In this document: in pieces, positions 33,777-45,449 of the stretch
Layout: each line of letters begins with the position of its first letter
How positions within the stretch are numbered: the stretch's first letter is position 1
Origin: Campylobacter concisus
GTDB lineage: Bacteria > Campylobacterota > Campylobacteria > Campylobacterales > Campylobacteraceae
Length of the DNA stretch: 64,000 bases
Assembly: GCF_003048835.2 (NCBI RefSeq)
Contig: NZ_CP060705.1
Location: 1,922,001 to 1,986,000, forward strand
Direction: 5' to 3'
Made by a program: the position numbers and the translations under genes
Notes under the pieces: model-generated
Databases searched by the model: none
What the model was told of the DNA's origin: nothing
The model's input: only the letters and a program-made list of their open reading frames with translations

Positions 33777-35108
33777 TTATTTGCCAAAGACTCTAGCAAA
33801 AATTTTATCTACATTTTTGGTGTAGTAGTTGTAGTCAAAACACTCTTTGATCTCATCTTTGCTAAGGCTCTTAGTTAGGTCCTCGTCGTTTAGCAAATTT
33901 TGTAAAAATAGGCTGTGACCTTGCTCGTCAATCGCTTTTTTGCCCTCTTGCAAGTCCGCCCAGACCTTCATGGCGTTGCGCTGAACGATCTTGTAGGCAT
34001 CCTCTCTAGAAATTCCACGTTGCGGCAGCTGCAAAAGCACACGTTGCGAGAAGACTAGGCCGCCTGTTAAATTTAAATTTTTCATCATATTTTCTGGATA
34101 GACGACTAAATTTGCTATCAAATTTTTGATACGAACCAGCATAAAATCAGCCGTGATAAACATATCTGGCAGGATAAATCTCTCAACTGAGCTGTGGCTG
34201 ATGTCACGCTCGTGCCAAAGGGCGACGTTTTCAAGAGAAGGCGTGACGTATGAGCGTAGCACCCTGCAAAGGCCTGTGATATTTTCGCTAAGGACTGGAT
34301 TGCGTTTGTGCGGCATAGCACTTGAGCCCTTTTGTCCTGGGCTAAAGTACTCCTCCGCCTCGTAAACTTCGGTTCTTTGGTAGTGTCTAATGGCAACTGC
34401 GATCTTCTCACAAGTAGAAGCCAAGATAGCCATGGCACTCACCACGTGGGCATAGCGGTCGCGCTGGATCACTTGATTTGACGCTGGAGCGGCTTTTAGA
34501 CCTAGCTCTTCGCATGTTAGCTCTTCAAATTCCATCGGAGCGTGGGCTAAATTTCCCATAGCGCCTGAGAGTTTGCCGTAGCTGATCGTATCTTTTGCGT
34601 CTTTGATGAGCTTTAGCGCTCTTGCGATCTCGTCATACCAGATGGCAAGTACGAGGCCAAAAGTTATCGGCTCGCCGTGGATGCCGTGGCTTCTGCCGAC
34701 CATGAGCGTATGCTTGTGCTCGTTCGCTCTGTTTTTGACCGCTCGCATAAACTCCTCTACGTCGCTGATGATGAGCTCTAGGCTCTCTTTCATCTGAAGT
34801 GCGACGGCTGTGTCGATGCAGTCGCTTGAGGTCATGCCGTAGTGTACGAACCTGCTCTCCTCGCCAAGGCTCTCGCTGACGCTTGTTAAAAATGCGATGA
34901 CATCGTGCTTTGTCGTCTTTTCTATCTCGTCGATACGAGCTATCTCAAATTTAGCGTTTTTGCAAATTTTCTCGCAGTCGCTGTCGCTTATGAAGCCAAG
35001 CTTATTCCAAGCTTTAACAGCAGCTTTTTCTACCTTGAGCCAAGCGTCGTATTTTGCTTGTATGCTCCACTTTTCAGCCATCTCTTTGCGTGAGTATCTT
35101 TCGACCAT
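33777..35108 (-). CDS. purB: Adenylosuccinate lyase
   Basis: 443-aa cytosolic enzyme of purine synthesis, cleaving SAICAR and adenylosuccinate to release fumarate. Family motifs: TSSDCIDTA near residue 95, [10 protein letters not shown] with the catalytic His, and the superfamily signature [11 protein letters not shown] around 262-272. Length is typical of the bacterial short form. ATG at 35108. No purine gene is adjacent. Confidence 0.95.
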   Translation of the reverse strand: MVERYSRKEMAEKWSIQAKYDAWLKVEKAAVKAWNKLGFISDSDCEKICKNAKFEIARIDEIEKTTKHDVIAFLTSVSESLGEESRFVHYGMTSSDCIDTAVALQMKESLELIISDVEEFMRAVKNRANEHKHTLMVGRSHGIHGEPITFGLVLAIWYDEIARALKLIKDAKDTISYGKLSGAMGNLAHAPMEFEELTCEELGLKAAPASNQVIQRDRYAHVVSAMAILASTCEKIAVAIRHYQRTEVYEAEEYFSPGQKGSSAMPHKRNPVLSENITGLCRVLRSYVTPSLENVALWHERDISHSSVERFILPDMFITADFMLVRIKNLIANLVVYPENMMKNLNLTGGLVFSQRVLLQLPQRGISREDAYKIVQRNAMKVWADLQEGKKAIDEQGHSLFLQNLLNDEDLTKSLSKDEIKECFDYNYYTKNVDKIFARVFGK

Positions 35109-35294
35109 TGTTGAACCTTTTATGTTAGTTTGCTTTTGTCCTGAAAGTATAAATTTGGCTTTTTGAGCCAGAAATCACGTCGTGTAATTTCTCTAAATTT
35201 AAGTTTTGATTATATAAAATCCGGGCTGAAATGTCGGTTATGCGCTTATAAATTTGGACTTAAGATAGCTCGCTCGTTTTTCAAAGGATCATTT

Positions 35295-36218
35295 TTGCCC
35301 TACGTAAATAAATTTATCATTACTGCAGATCATCAAAAAGCCTACGAAATTTTGCTGAAAAATGGCTTTAACATGAGCCAAACCCAGCGCCTCATCGATA
35401 AAGGTAGGCTGATCTGTGGTGGCAGTGTCGTGAGCGAGAAAAATGCCATTTTGTGTGGTGATGTCTTTTTGATCGACTATGAGGCCAAGCCAAAAGGACT
35501 AAGGCCGATCTTTGAGTGCGAGAGCTTTGCGGTATTTGACAAGCCAAGTGGCGTGCTGAGCCACCCAAATGGCAGACACTGCGACTACTCGCTAAATGAT
35601 GAAATTTACACACTTTTTGGGCGAGATGCGAGCGTGGCACATAGGCTAGACTGCGAAACAAGCGGCGTAATAGTCGTTGGCAAAGATAGAAATTCTACGA
35701 TAAAGCTAAAGAAGATCTTTGAAAACAGAGAGGTTTCTAAAAGTTACGTCGCGATGGTGCAAGGCAAGATCGAGCGAGAATTTACGATCGATGCTAAGAT
35801 GGATCTTGCAAACAACTACGACGATGTGAAAATGCGAATGCAAATTTGTGAAAATGGAAAAAGTGCGGTGACTAAAATTTTGCCGATAAGATATTTTGAC
35901 GATATCGATACGACTTTAATTCGAGCTATCCCGCTCACTGGCAGGCAACATCAAATTCGGTTGCATTTGTTTCATGTGAAACACAAGATCATTGGTGAAC
36001 TACTTTATGGTTTGTCGCGTCCGCAGATCGAGAAAATTTTAGATAAAGAGATGAGCGAGAGTGAACGGATAAATTTAACCGGAGCAAAAAGGCTATTACT
36101 TCACTCAGATGAAATTTCATTTAAATTTGATGAAATTTTTTACAAGATAAAAAGCGAATTTGACGCCAAGAGTGAGTTTTATAAATTTGCAAAAGAAGCA
36201 AATAATCAAACTATTTAA
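35295..36218 (+). CDS. RluA-family pseudouridine synthase
   Basis: 307 aa when started at TTG 35295, which has AAGGA six bases before it; an open frame extends upstream to 35163 but its extra residues lack family similarity. N-terminal S4 RNA-binding domain (MSQTQRLIDKGRLI) and synthase domain with H-R-L-D-C-E-T-S-G carrying the catalytic Asp, then LTGRQHQIRLHL. Modifies uridines in rRNA or tRNA; the exact site cannot be read from sequence. Divergent from purB. Confidence 0.88.
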   Translation: MPYVNKFIITADHQKAYEILLKNGFNMSQTQRLIDKGRLICGGSVVSEKNAILCGDVFLIDYEAKPKGLRPIFECESFAVFDKPSGVLSHPNGRHCDYSLNDEIYTLFGRDASVAHRLDCETSGVIVVGKDRNSTIKLKKIFENREVSKSYVAMVQGKIEREFTIDAKMDLANNYDDVKMRMQICENGKSAVTKILPIRYFDDIDTTLIRAIPLTGRQHQIRLHLFHVKHKIIGELLYGLSRPQIEKILDKEMSESERINLTGAKRLLLHSDEISFKFDEIFYKIKSEFDAKSEFYKFAKEANNQTI

Positions 36219-36409
36219 ATTTCAAAAAGTTTTTCTAGCAAAAATAATCTATAAAAATTTTTCCTAATTTTGCTTTTAAATTTGACATAGAATTTCCATT
36301 AAAAGATAGAATTAGATTTTTAGTGTCGCCACATTGTGATTTAAATTTTGGCAATCGACTTTGCGTTTTTGTTTTCCACTCACAAAATTTCATGCCAAAT
36401 TTTTAGAAT

Positions 36410-36517
36410 TTATTTTAAAGTTTTATTTTCCTCTTTCAAAACTTTTAGGATCAGCCCAAGCCCAGCGCTAGCAACCAGCACTATAAAAATTATCTCAGAG
36501 ATATCAAGAGCTGTCAT
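36410..36517 (-). CDS. 35-aa membrane microprotein coupled to rlmN
   Basis: ATG 36517 overlaps the rlmN stop codon as ATGA, so translation is likely coupled. The 35-residue product (starts [19 protein letters not shown], ends KEENKTLK) has one hydrophobic helix (residues 7-26) with a small-residue patch, then a charged tail inside. Too short for domain detection; function unknown. It would be invisible to standard size cutoffs. Confidence 0.55.
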   Translation of the reverse strand: MTALDISEIIFIVLVASAGLGLILKVLKEENKTLK

Positions 36518-37659
36518 TTTTTACTCACGTTAGTTTTATCGTTAGTTGGTTTTTCTTCTGTTTTAGCTGCACTCTTATCGCTAACGTTAGCTCTGAATTT
36601 AGGATTTTCATTTCGCTGTTTTAGCTGTCCACAAGCAGCACTTATATCAAGTCCTTTGCTCTGTCTGATCGTGCAAGTGACACCATGATCCCTTAGATAT
36701 TCTTGAAATTTTAGCATGCTAGCAAGCTCAGGCCGTCCAAATTCACTACCTTCATGCGGGTTAAAGTAGATCAAATTTACTTTTGCCTTGATACCATGCA
36801 GCAGTTTAACCAGCTTTTTCGCATCACTAACACTATCGTTTAGGTCTTTAATAACAAGGTATTCAAACATCACACGCTTTCTCATATCGATAGGAAATCC
36901 CCTAACAGCATCCATAACAGCCTCGATATTATAGGCCTTATTTATTGGCATCAGGCGACTTCTAAGCTCATTAGTAACAGCGTGCAGCGATATAGCCAGC
37001 AAGACCCCAAGGTCCATCTCGCCAAGCTTTTTTATCTGACTGCCAAGGCCACTTGTTGATACGGTTTGACGGCGTGGCGATATGGCTAGACCCTCATTAA
37101 GAGCTAAAATTTTAATCGCTTTACTAACGTTAGCAAGGTTATCAAGCGGCTCGCCCATACCCATATAAACGACATTTATGCGCCTTTCATATGGTATATT
37201 ATTCTCTCTTTTTATCCACAAAATTTGCCCCACAATCTCGCCAGCAGTCAAATTTCTAACAAGTCCGCCCTTTGCTGTTAGGCAAAAAGCACAGCCCATT
37301 TTACAGCCGACTTGCGAACTAACACAAACAGTGTAACGAGCATGGCGACTAACCTTACCATCCTCGTCGCTAATCTCCTCTTTCATCGGCAGCAAAACGC
37401 TCTCTATCTTTAACCCGTCTTTTAACTCAAAAAGATACTTGATCGAGCCGTCGCTACTTTGCTCAAATTTCACACATTTTAAAGGATCGAGATAAAATTT
37501 CTCGGCTAGATCCTGGCGCATATCCTTTGGTAAATTTAGCATTTGGCTAAATTCAGTAGCATTTTTTTTATACACCCACTCATAAATTTGCGTCGCTCTA
37601 AAAGAGGGAGAGACCAGCTCTTTTAGCTCTTCGATACTAAGATCAAGCAAATTTTTCAC
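36514..37659 (-). CDS. rlmN: 23S rRNA (A2503-C2) methyltransferase
   Basis: Radical-SAM methyltransferase of 381 aa that methylates A2503 of 23S rRNA and A37 of some tRNAs. Cluster motif C-K-M-G-C-A-F-C, then [13 protein letters not shown] and the C-terminal region with [12 protein letters not shown] containing the catalytic cysteine. Its last 30 residues are a low-complexity Lys/Asn/Thr tail beyond the usual end. Start is GTG, overlapping the upstream stop as GTGA. Part of a coupled minus-strand run: hisF, phosphorylase-like gene, rlmN, microprotein. Confidence 0.95.
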   Translation of the reverse strand: MKNLLDLSIEELKELVSPSFRATQIYEWVYKKNATEFSQMLNLPKDMRQDLAEKFYLDPLKCVKFEQSSDGSIKYLFELKDGLKIESVLLPMKEEISDEDGKVSRHARYTVCVSSQVGCKMGCAFCLTAKGGLVRNLTAGEIVGQILWIKRENNIPYERRINVVYMGMGEPLDNLANVSKAIKILALNEGLAISPRRQTVSTSGLGSQIKKLGEMDLGVLLAISLHAVTNELRSRLMPINKAYNIEAVMDAVRGFPIDMRKRVMFEYLVIKDLNDSVSDAKKLVKLLHGIKAKVNLIYFNPHEGSEFGRPELASMLKFQEYLRDHGVTCTIRQSKGLDISAACGQLKQRNENPKFRANVSDKSAAKTEEKPTNDKTNVSKK

Positions 37660-38336
37660 ATATTTTCCTTTATATATTTTGTTAGTAGCTCTTTGGCCTT
37701 TGTGTGATTTTTTATAAAATCAGCATGCGCATTTTCATCACAAAAATTTGTCGCTACGAAAATTCCATAAGCTGGAATTTTAAAAATTTGAGCCACTTTT
37801 AGAACAGAAAAAAACTCCATATTTTCTAAAAAATAACCTTTTTTAAACATTTTATGAGCCAAATTTTTGTCTGTCGTTATGAAATTTGATGAATTTGTTT
37901 TGATAGTTCCACGTGAAACGATAGAAGAAATTTCACACTCGATAGGCGAATAAGATCTATTTTCTATGCTAGAAATTTCAACATTTGCCCCAACCGAGCT
38001 TTCATAAATTTGCAAAATTTCACCATCTTCATAAAGACCTGCCGAGCCAACAAAAACTATCTTTTTTGGCATCTGGTATAAATTTCGCTCAGGATTCTTT
38101 GATAAATTTTGGCTCAAATTTTGCAGTTCAGGGTTTGATGAGTTTGCAAATTTAGCCTCGATCTTTGCAAGATAATGTGGGTCAATATTTTTTAAATTTA
38201 CGCCCTTTTCATCTGCTCCCACGCATGATCTTTTTTGCAAAAACTTTGTCAAATTTATCGCCATATCGACTAGCCCCACACCCATCGGCAAGGCAAAGTC
38301 AAAAATTTCATTTTTTCCAGCGGATATAACTAACAT
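37656..38336 (-). CDS. Nucleoside phosphorylase-superfamily protein
   Basis: 226 aa from ATG 38336, overlapping the hisF stop by one base (TGATG). The N-terminal [21 protein letters not shown] and the C-terminal [31 protein letters not shown] resemble the nucleoside phosphorylase/MTA-SAH nucleosidase fold, including an E-N-M-E-like nucleoside-binding segment. The middle region is divergent and the exact reaction cannot be assigned. Coupled on both sides, to hisF and rlmN. Confidence 0.65.
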   Translation of the reverse strand: MLVISAGKNEIFDFALPMGVGLVDMAINLTKFLQKRSCVGADEKGVNLKNIDPHYLAKIEAKFANSSNPELQNLSQNLSKNPERNLYQMPKKIVFVGSAGLYEDGEILQIYESSVGANVEISSIENRSYSPIECEISSIVSRGTIKTNSSNFITTDKNLAHKMFKKGYFLENMEFFSVLKVAQIFKIPAYGIFVATNFCDENAHADFIKNHTKAKELLTKYIKENM

Positions 38337-39091
38337 CAAAGCCTAACCTCAACGCCGTTTGCTTTGAGATACTCTTTTAGCTTTTTTATCTCTATCTCGC
38401 CAAAGTGAAATATCGAAGCAGCAAGGCACGCATCAGCCCCAGCCTCAAAAGCATCTTTAAAATGCTCCATTTTCCCCGCACCACCGCTTGCGATAGTCGG
38501 TATAGAAAGCGCGCTAAATATCTTTGTTAGCTCCAAACTAAAGCCCTGCTTGACGCCGTCGTTGTCCATAGACGTTAGTAAAATTTCCCCTGCTCCGCGC
38601 GACTCGACCTCTTTTGCCCAAGCAAAGGCATCTTTTTTGGTATCGATCCTGCCGCCATTTATAAAAACACTATAACCATTTTCGATCTTTTTAGCGTCGA
38701 TCGCCACGACAACACATTGCGAGCCAAATTTCTTAGCCGCTTCGTCGATCAAATTTGGGTCTTTTATCGCCGATGAGTTTAGACTCACCTTGTCGCAGCC
38801 TGCATTTAAAAGGCGAGAGATGTCGTCGATCGTGCGTATGCCACCTCCAACGGTTAGCGGTATAAAAAGCTTGCTTGCGACCTTTTTTACGACATCAACA
38901 ATCGTATCACGGCCAAGGTGAGAGGCTGTGATATCCAAAAAGCAAAGCTCGTCAGCGCCCTCGTCGTTGTATCTTTTAGCTATCTCGACTGGGTCTCCAG
39001 CATCTACAAGTCCTACGAAATTTACACCTTTTACGACCCTACCGTCTTTTACGTCGAGGCATGGGATTATGCGTTTTGCGAAATGATTCAA
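38336..39091 (-). CDS. hisF: Imidazole glycerol phosphate synthase, cyclase subunit
   Basis: 251-aa (beta/alpha)8 barrel making IGP and AICAR from PRFAR with ammonia supplied by HisH. Catalytic Asp residues in [18 protein letters not shown] (D14) and VVAIDAKK (about D132), with phosphate loops GGIRT and ASGGAG. hisH is not adjacent, so the his genes are dispersed. It lies 2 bases after the large helicase gene on the same strand. Confidence 0.96.
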   Translation of the reverse strand: MNHFAKRIIPCLDVKDGRVVKGVNFVGLVDAGDPVEIAKRYNDEGADELCFLDITASHLGRDTIVDVVKKVASKLFIPLTVGGGIRTIDDISRLLNAGCDKVSLNSSAIKDPNLIDEAAKKFGSQCVVVAIDAKKIENGYSVFINGGRIDTKKDAFAWAKEVESRGAGEILLTSMDNDGVKQGFSLELTKIFSALSIPTIASGGAGKMEHFKDAFEAGADACLAASIFHFGEIEIKKLKEYLKANGVEVRL

Positions 39092-39093
39092 AT

Positions 39094-42000
39094 TTATCCT
39101 TTGTCTATCTTTCTGGCTGCTACCTCAAAGTAGGGCAAACTCGCCCAATTTTCTCGGTTTCCAACTATGTAAATAACCTCTTTTGCCCTTGTTAGCGCCA
39201 CGTTTAGCAGGTTTGGCTTGCTAGCAGCCCACGCCCTAGCGCCCTTTGTCGCACCGCCTAACACAAAGACGATAACATCAGCCTCTTTGCCCTGCATAGT
39301 GTGGATAGTGCCAGCACCTTTTAAATTTCTACAAACATCCTTAAATGGCGTTATTATCCTGATGTTATAATTTTGGCTAGCTAGCTCACCTGCCAAGAGT
39401 TCTTTAACCACCCGACCTTCGGCTTTGTTGTAGTTGCCTATCCACTCCCCAGAGCTAACGTCTATCCACTTTGTTTGCACGTTAGTGTTTGCAAATTTAC
39501 TAGCCCCATCTCGCCCAAGTATCATCATATCGTCATATGTAGTCTCGTTTGAGATATCAAACATAGGGTTAGCGCACCTTCTATGCACAATGAGTGGCGA
39601 GCCAACCCAGATACTCTCGCCACTACCTTTTATATATGTGCCGATCTTTTGCGCTTTGTCGGCTCTTAGCTGTACTGATGATTTTAGTAGGTTAAACTCA
39701 TCTTTTGCCTCGCAGTAACTAAGGATTGCGTTATTTAAACTAACAGGTAGTGTTACGACTGGCTCAAGTTGAAGCGGATCGCCGACCACGACAGCCATCT
39801 TTGAGCGAAGTAGTGCGCCTAACGCGTTAGTTAAATTTGCCTGCCCTGCTTCATCTATCAAAAGCATGCCTATATCGCCATTTAAAAGGTCTTTAAAGGT
39901 GTTATTAAACGAGGCAAAAGTCGAGCTAACAACTGGCATTAGTAAAAATAGCCCCTTGATGATCTCACGTCTATGTTTTGCATCAAGGCCATTTTTCTCT
40001 GCCATCTTTTCATCGTTAAAGATAACACTAAGGGCACGCAAATTTGTCCTGACAGCCTCTTTGCAGGCAAATATCGCTGCCTTGTGTAAATTTAGTGCCT
40101 CTTTAAAAAGCTCTATCCTAGCCTTAAAAAGCTTTGTCTTGTGAAATTTCTGATCTATGCCAAATTCCATCATAAATGGCATACCCTTTTGCATCTCTTC
40201 GTTGCTCTGGCTAAAGCTGCCGTTTAGAAAGGTATCTAGCTCCTCGCTCCTACCAAGTATCTTTTGGCGTCTAGCAAAGTCGCTTTGCAGCCTTTTGTAA
40301 AGATTTATCTTAGTATTTAGCTCTGCTGCCCTGCTCTGCTGCCCTGCTATCTCGTTTTTTAGCTCATTTAGCCTTGCCTCGTTTTTCTCTTTGCTCTCGC
40401 CATTTTGCCTGCTAGCTTTTAAATTTTGCTCAGCTATCTGGCGGTTTATCTCGCCGACCTTTAGCGCCTCGTCATTATACTTTTCAAAGGCCTCTGTCTT
40501 AAAGATTTGCTGAAAGGCAAAAAATGCTGGCTTTTGCGGTAAATTTAAATACTCCTGCAAGGCCTCATTTTGACTAACAAGCCTTGTTAGCTCGCTAAAT
40601 TCAGCCTTTTTAGCGCTAAGCTCGTCACTAACGCTAGCAAATTCGCTCTCAAGCGGAGATAAAAACTCCTCTATCTGCTTAGCTGAGTTATAGCTCTCTA
40701 GTCTTCTATCAACATCAGCTAGCTCACTTTTTAAGCTCTTTAGCTCCTCTTCTTTGATCCTGATCTCACTAAAAAGTAAATTTATCTCGTGAAGTGCAAG
40801 GTTAAATTTCTCCTTTGCCACGTCAAAGTCATCTACGCCCTCACCCACTGCAAGGTACTTGCCAAGCCCCATCAAAAAGCCATCTTGCTCCAAAAACTCG
40901 CCGTACTCACTTGCGATCTTGTCAAACTGGCTGTGAGTTGGCTCGATCTTTACGCCGTTAATCGCATTAAAAACAAAATTTGACTTGTTTTGCTTTGAGC
41001 CAAGCGCCACGCAAAATAGCCCCCAAGCTGGCTTTGAGATAAAGGACTTCTCGCCATATTTACTCTTTTCATCAGCCGAGAGCAGCCTTGTGGCTATAAA
41101 TTTAAAATAATCAATCTCGTCCTTATAATCCCCTATGCTCTTTAACTGGCTTAGCTCCTTGCTTAAAATCTCAACCGCGCCGTTATTGCAAGAGCTAACG
41201 ACCATCTCGTAGCCTTGTAGCTCGTCATTTAGCCTAAAATAAAGCGCCTTTTCATCGCTGTCATAAACTGGCTCAAAGATATCATGCCTGCTCATTTGCG
41301 CGAGTTTCATCGCCCTAAGCGTCACCACTTCAGCCATCACATCCTTTAAAAGCGTCGTTTTTCCAGTGCCTGGAGCGCCATTTACGCTGTAAATTCCACC
41401 ATTTCCATCTTTAAATTTCTCAATTATATTGTTTAGAGCCATTTGCTGTGAGAAATTTAAGGCAAAATCACTTGCAAAGGCCGATCTTGGGTAGCGCTCA
41501 GCACTAAAAAAGTCCCTAACCGCCCTTTGATTTAGCTCATCTCTAACATCAAGCCGCTCAAATTTATTCTCACCGCCCTCGTCTAAAAACTGATCCGTTA
41601 GCTCGTGCGTCCTGCCTGACTCATAAAATTTGATAAGCAAATTTATATCATCTATAAAAAAGCTATTTAAAAGGGTGTCGTTCTCTTTAAAATTTGGATC
41701 AGCGATCCTTACTTCAAGCCTGATCACGTCTTTACAAAATGGTGTCTTTAGCGAGCTTTTTAGCTCCTCATGGACTACTTTTACATAGTCGCTAAGCCGC
41801 ATTTTCTCTTTGTGGATAGAAATTTTATCCTTGATGTGCTCGCACTCTTTGTTAAAGTCATTTTGGCTGATCTCTTTTAGGCGGTTTAGGCGCACCATCG
41901 CCCAAAGAGCCGTTGGGATGAAAAGCTCATTTGATGAGTTTGGCGTGAAAAATGAGCTTAGCTCATCATCTAAATTTGCATCTTTTAAAGCAAAATTTTG

Positions 42001-42372
42001 CTCATTTTTGCAAAATACTAGATCGCCAGAGAGCTTAAGCTTATAACAAAATGCCTTTTCAAAGCTCGTTTGCTCAGACCTCAGCTCATCTAAAATTTGC
42101 TCTTTTTCAAATTTCACCTTTGCTAGCTTTGATATCGCAAGAGCGAGCAAGTCAGTCTCAAAAATGCCGCCATAAATCGAAATTTCTACACCATTTTTTA
42201 AAAGTGACCTGTCAAATGCTCTTAAAATTTGCATAAATTTCTCATCGAAATTTGCGATCTCAATATCCATTGATTTTTTAAATTTGCTATTTGTCTTTTT
42301 TGGCTCGTCTAAGGTTTTTGGCTCTAAATATTGTGATAATAAAAAGTATTTTAAGGTATTTGCCCTACTCAA
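39094..42372 (-). CDS. Large SF1 (UPF1-like) helicase/ATPase, 1092 aa
   Basis: Walker [14 protein letters not shown] lies near residue 332; about 500 residues later come the DE-motif [27 protein letters not shown], and the C-terminal helicase motifs [14 protein letters not shown] and [17 protein letters not shown]. The insert between them (about 520-760) is Glu/Lys-rich and likely coiled coil. The N-terminal 300 residues match nothing I recognise. The domain set is that of AAA_11/AAA_12 superfamily 1 helicases. Such proteins occur both as housekeeping factors and in defence systems; no nuclease or partner gene is adjacent here, so no function is claimed. Confidence 0.82.
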   Translation of the reverse strand: MSRANTLKYFLLSQYLEPKTLDEPKKTNSKFKKSMDIEIANFDEKFMQILRAFDRSLLKNGVEISIYGGIFETDLLALAISKLAKVKFEKEQILDELRSEQTSFEKAFCYKLKLSGDLVFCKNEQNFALKDANLDDELSSFFTPNSSNELFIPTALWAMVRLNRLKEISQNDFNKECEHIKDKISIHKEKMRLSDYVKVVHEELKSSLKTPFCKDVIRLEVRIADPNFKENDTLLNSFFIDDINLLIKFYESGRTHELTDQFLDEGGENKFERLDVRDELNQRAVRDFFSAERYPRSAFASDFALNFSQQMALNNIIEKFKDGNGGIYSVNGAPGTGKTTLLKDVMAEVVTLRAMKLAQMSRHDIFEPVYDSDEKALYFRLNDELQGYEMVVSSCNNGAVEILSKELSQLKSIGDYKDEIDYFKFIATRLLSADEKSKYGEKSFISKPAWGLFCVALGSKQNKSNFVFNAINGVKIEPTHSQFDKIASEYGEFLEQDGFLMGLGKYLAVGEGVDDFDVAKEKFNLALHEINLLFSEIRIKEEELKSLKSELADVDRRLESYNSAKQIEEFLSPLESEFASVSDELSAKKAEFSELTRLVSQNEALQEYLNLPQKPAFFAFQQIFKTEAFEKYNDEALKVGEINRQIAEQNLKASRQNGESKEKNEARLNELKNEIAGQQSRAAELNTKINLYKRLQSDFARRQKILGRSEELDTFLNGSFSQSNEEMQKGMPFMMEFGIDQKFHKTKLFKARIELFKEALNLHKAAIFACKEAVRTNLRALSVIFNDEKMAEKNGLDAKHRREIIKGLFLLMPVVSSTFASFNNTFKDLLNGDIGMLLIDEAGQANLTNALGALLRSKMAVVVGDPLQLEPVVTLPVSLNNAILSYCEAKDEFNLLKSSVQLRADKAQKIGTYIKGSGESIWVGSPLIVHRRCANPMFDISNETTYDDMMILGRDGASKFANTNVQTKWIDVSSGEWIGNYNKAEGRVVKELLAGELASQNYNIRIITPFKDVCRNLKGAGTIHTMQGKEADVIVFVLGGATKGARAWAASKPNLLNVALTRAKEVIYIVGNRENWASLPYFEVAARKIDKG

Positions 42373-42478
42373 ATTTGCGCCTTATTTTGTTGTTATTTAG
42401 CGATTATAGTCCATTTTATATATGATTAAACTAAACTTGTAATCATAGTATAAGTAATCTTTGGCTAATATCGCGGCT

Positions 42479-43321
42479 ATGATAAAGGCAAAAAAGCACT
42501 TTGGACAGAATTTTTTACAAGACAAAGCGACACTAGATAAGATCATCCAAGCGATACCCAAGGACGTAGAAAACGTCGTTGAGATTGGGCCTGGCTTAGG
42601 TGATTTGACATTTAGACTTTTGCAAATTTACAAGACGACCTCTTTTGAGATAGATTGTGAGCTGTTTCAAATTTTAAAGGTCAAATTTGCAAATGAGATC
42701 CAAAATGGACAATTAAAACTTTTTTGTAAAGATGCTTTAGAGCAGTGGCAAGAAGAGGGCGGACTAAGTAGCGAGAACTACTTTTTGGTCGCAAATTTGC
42801 CCTATTACGTTGCTACGAAGATGATACTAAATGCGATAGATGACGAAAAATGCCTTGGGCTTATTGTGATGATACAAAAAGAGGTTGCTCTTAAATTTAG
42901 TGCAAAGAGCAAGGATAAAGAATTTAGCGCTTTATCGATCCTCGCATCACTGCAAGGCAGGTGTGAGCTTTTGTTTGACGTGGATGCAAAGCTTTTTAAT
43001 CCACCTCCAAAGGTCACATCTTCAGTCATCAAACTACAAAAAACAAAAAAGATTTTTGGCAAAGACGGGATTTTCAAAGATGCAAAACAATACGAGGCTT
43101 TTAAAGCATTTTTAAGAGCCGCGTTTGCTTCGCCAAGAAAGACGCTTTTGAAAAATTTATCCACAAATTTTGACAAAAAGGCGTTAGAAGAAATTTTTGA
43201 AGACCTAGGTTTAGCTCAAAATTTACGTCCACACGAGCTAGATGTCGATTCTTATCTAAAAGTATTTGAAAGATTAAAGGAAGATAATGAACGACAAAAA
43301 CGAAGAGAAAGTTGTAACTAA
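42479..43321 (+). CDS. ksgA: 16S rRNA dimethyladenosine transferase
   Basis: SAM-dependent enzyme (RsmA) that dimethylates two adenosines at the 3' end of 16S rRNA. 280 aa from ATG 42479 (MIKAKKHFGQNFLQD), the start expected for the family; an upstream TTG at 42461 is possible. SAM motif VEIGPGLGDLT and catalytic NLPYYVAT are present. Its 3' end overlaps the RNase J gene by 35 bases, so the two are cotranscribed. Confidence 0.94.
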   Translation: MIKAKKHFGQNFLQDKATLDKIIQAIPKDVENVVEIGPGLGDLTFRLLQIYKTTSFEIDCELFQILKVKFANEIQNGQLKLFCKDALEQWQEEGGLSSENYFLVANLPYYVATKMILNAIDDEKCLGLIVMIQKEVALKFSAKSKDKEFSALSILASLQGRCELLFDVDAKLFNPPPKVTSSVIKLQKTKKIFGKDGIFKDAKQYEAFKAFLRAAFASPRKTLLKNLSTNFDKKALEEIFEDLGLAQNLRPHELDVDSYLKVFERLKEDNERQKRRESCN

Positions 43322-45440
43322 CCAAAGTAAAAACAATAAAAGACGAAGATTTAGACCAAAAAATAAGCCAAAACAAGAGGGCGAAACTACCGAGCAAACC
43401 TCACTAGCAAGCAAAAGCGTGATAGATAACTTCTTTGCAGCAGAGCAAGCTGAAAATGAAGCGCACGCCGAGCCAAAGAGTCAAAATCCTCGCCCAAAAA
43501 AGCAAAGAAACAACAAAAATCAAAACAAAAATGGCGAAAATAATAAGCCAAAAGAGCAAAAACAGCAAAAAGAAAAGCCAAAACAAGAGCCAAAAGCTGA
43601 GGCTAAAAACGAGGCAAAAGAGCAAAAAGAAAAACCTAAAAAGGCTAAAAAACCAAAGAAAAACTTGCCTGCAAAGCTAAATGGCAACGAGCAGTGGCAG
43701 CAAGACATCGCAAGCGCGATGGAGGCAAACAAAGCCACTCACGAGCTAAGACTTGAGCCACTAAAATATCTAAATTCAAGCGAGCATAAAATTCGCATAA
43801 CACCACTTGGCGGTCTTGGCGAGATCGGCGGCAATATGACCGTCTTTGAAACAGAAACCAGCGCCATCATCGTTGATATCGGCATGAGCTTTCCAAGCGA
43901 GAGCATGCACGGCGTGGATATCCTCATACCAGACTTTGACTACGTTCGCAAGATAAAAGATAAGATAAAAGGCGTCATCATCACTCACGCACATGAGGAT
44001 CACATCGGCGCGGTGCCTTACTTTTATAAAGAGTTTAAATTTCCTATCTACGCCACACCGCTTCCGCTTGGCATGATAAATAATAAATTTGAAGAGCACG
44101 GCCTAAAGCAAGAGCGCTCACTCTTTCGCTCAGTCGAAAAGAGAAAACCATATCTTATAGGCGACTTTGAAGTCGAGTGGATACATATAACCCACTCTAT
44201 AATCGACGCCTCAGCACTTGCGATCACGACAAAGGCTGGCACGATCATCCACACAGGCGACTTTAAAATCGACCACACGCCGATAGATGGCTACCCAACA
44301 GACCTTGGCAGACTAGCGTATTATGGCGAGCGTGGCGTGCTCTGTCTATTAAGCGATAGCACAAACAGCTATAAAGAGGGCTTTACAAAGAGTGAAAGTA
44401 GCGTTGGCAAGACCTTTGACGCGATATTTTCAAAAGCAAAAGGTCGCGTCATTATGAGCACATTTAGCTCAAACATCCACCGCGTCTATCAAGCGATCGA
44501 ATGGGGGCTAAAATACAACCGCAAAGTCTGTGTCATCGGCAGATCAATGGAGCGAAATTTATACACAGCTATGGAGCTAGGCTACATCAAGCTTGATAAG
44601 AAAATTTTCATCGACGCAAACGAGGTTGGTAAATTTAAAGATGACGAAGTACTTATCGTCACTACTGGCTCTCAGGGCGAGACTATGAGCGCGCTTTACC
44701 GCATGGCGACAGATGAGCACAAATATATAAAGATAAAGCCAAGCGATCAGATCATAATCAGCTCAAAAGCTATCCCAGGCAACGAAAACAGCGTCTCAAC
44801 GGTGCTAAATTTCTTACTAAAATCAGGTGCGAGCGTCGCTTACCAAGACTTTAGCGAGATCCACGTCAGCGGTCACGCAGCACAAGAAGAGCAAAAGCTG
44901 ATGCTTCGCCTGATAAAACCAAAATTTTTCTTGCCAGTGCATGGCGAGTACAACCACATCGCAAAGCACAAAGAGACAGCCATTAGCTGTGGTGTGGATG
45001 AGCGAAATATCTATCTAATGAGCGACGGCGATCAGATGGAGGTTTGTCAAAAGTACCTAAAACGTGTAAAAACTGTAAAAACTGGCAAAGTCTTCATAGA
45101 TAATCAAATAAATAAACAAATTTCAGACGACGTCGTGATCGACAGACAAAATCTCGCTGAAGCAGGTGTCGTCATGATAATCGCTCAAATTTCACGTCAC
45201 GGCGCAAAGCTCATCAACAAGCCTCGCGTCATCAGTTACGGCCTTGTGGGAGACAAGCAAGACGCTGAGTTTAGAAAAGAGATGGAGGGCGTGCTAGAGC
45301 AATACCTAAGCAACGTCAAAGAGGAGCTTTTGAAAGATAGCAGGCTGCTTGAGTCACAAGTGCGTCAAGTGATCAGAAAGCACATATTTAGAAAGGTCAA
45401 AAAGTACCCAACTATCGTGCCGATCATCTATCTAATGTAA
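43287..45440 (+). CDS. rnj: Ribonuclease J
   Basis: 717-aa metallo-beta-lactamase/beta-CASP RNase with 5'-exo and endonuclease activity in mRNA turnover and rRNA maturation. Residues 1-140 are a low-complexity Lys/Gln/Asn-rich extension, as known for Helicobacter RNase J. The catalytic zinc motif is HAHEDHIGAVPY, with later GDFKIDHTPIDG, SDSTNSYKEG and SGHAAQEEQKLM. Start ATG 43287 within the ksgA end has a GGAAG ribosome site. Confidence 0.95.
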   Translation: MNDKNEEKVVTNQSKNNKRRRFRPKNKPKQEGETTEQTSLASKSVIDNFFAAEQAENEAHAEPKSQNPRPKKQRNNKNQNKNGENNKPKEQKQQKEKPKQEPKAEAKNEAKEQKEKPKKAKKPKKNLPAKLNGNEQWQQDIASAMEANKATHELRLEPLKYLNSSEHKIRITPLGGLGEIGGNMTVFETETSAIIVDIGMSFPSESMHGVDILIPDFDYVRKIKDKIKGVIITHAHEDHIGAVPYFYKEFKFPIYATPLPLGMINNKFEEHGLKQERSLFRSVEKRKPYLIGDFEVEWIHITHSIIDASALAITTKAGTIIHTGDFKIDHTPIDGYPTDLGRLAYYGERGVLCLLSDSTNSYKEGFTKSESSVGKTFDAIFSKAKGRVIMSTFSSNIHRVYQAIEWGLKYNRKVCVIGRSMERNLYTAMELGYIKLDKKIFIDANEVGKFKDDEVLIVTTGSQGETMSALYRMATDEHKYIKIKPSDQIIISSKAIPGNENSVSTVLNFLLKSGASVAYQDFSEIHVSGHAAQEEQKLMLRLIKPKFFLPVHGEYNHIAKHKETAISCGVDERNIYLMSDGDQMEVCQKYLKRVKTVKTGKVFIDNQINKQISDDVVIDRQNLAEAGVVMIIAQISRHGAKLINKPRVISYGLVGDKQDAEFRKEMEGVLEQYLSNVKEELLKDSRLLESQVRQVIRKHIFRKVKKYPTIVPIIYLM

Positions 45441-45449
45441 GGGAAATTT

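Noticed and set aside
42461-42478. TTG start for ksgA giving six extra residues
   Set aside because: The family starts at a short lead before KAKK-x-x-GQNFL, which fits ATG 42479; the extra residues are not typical.
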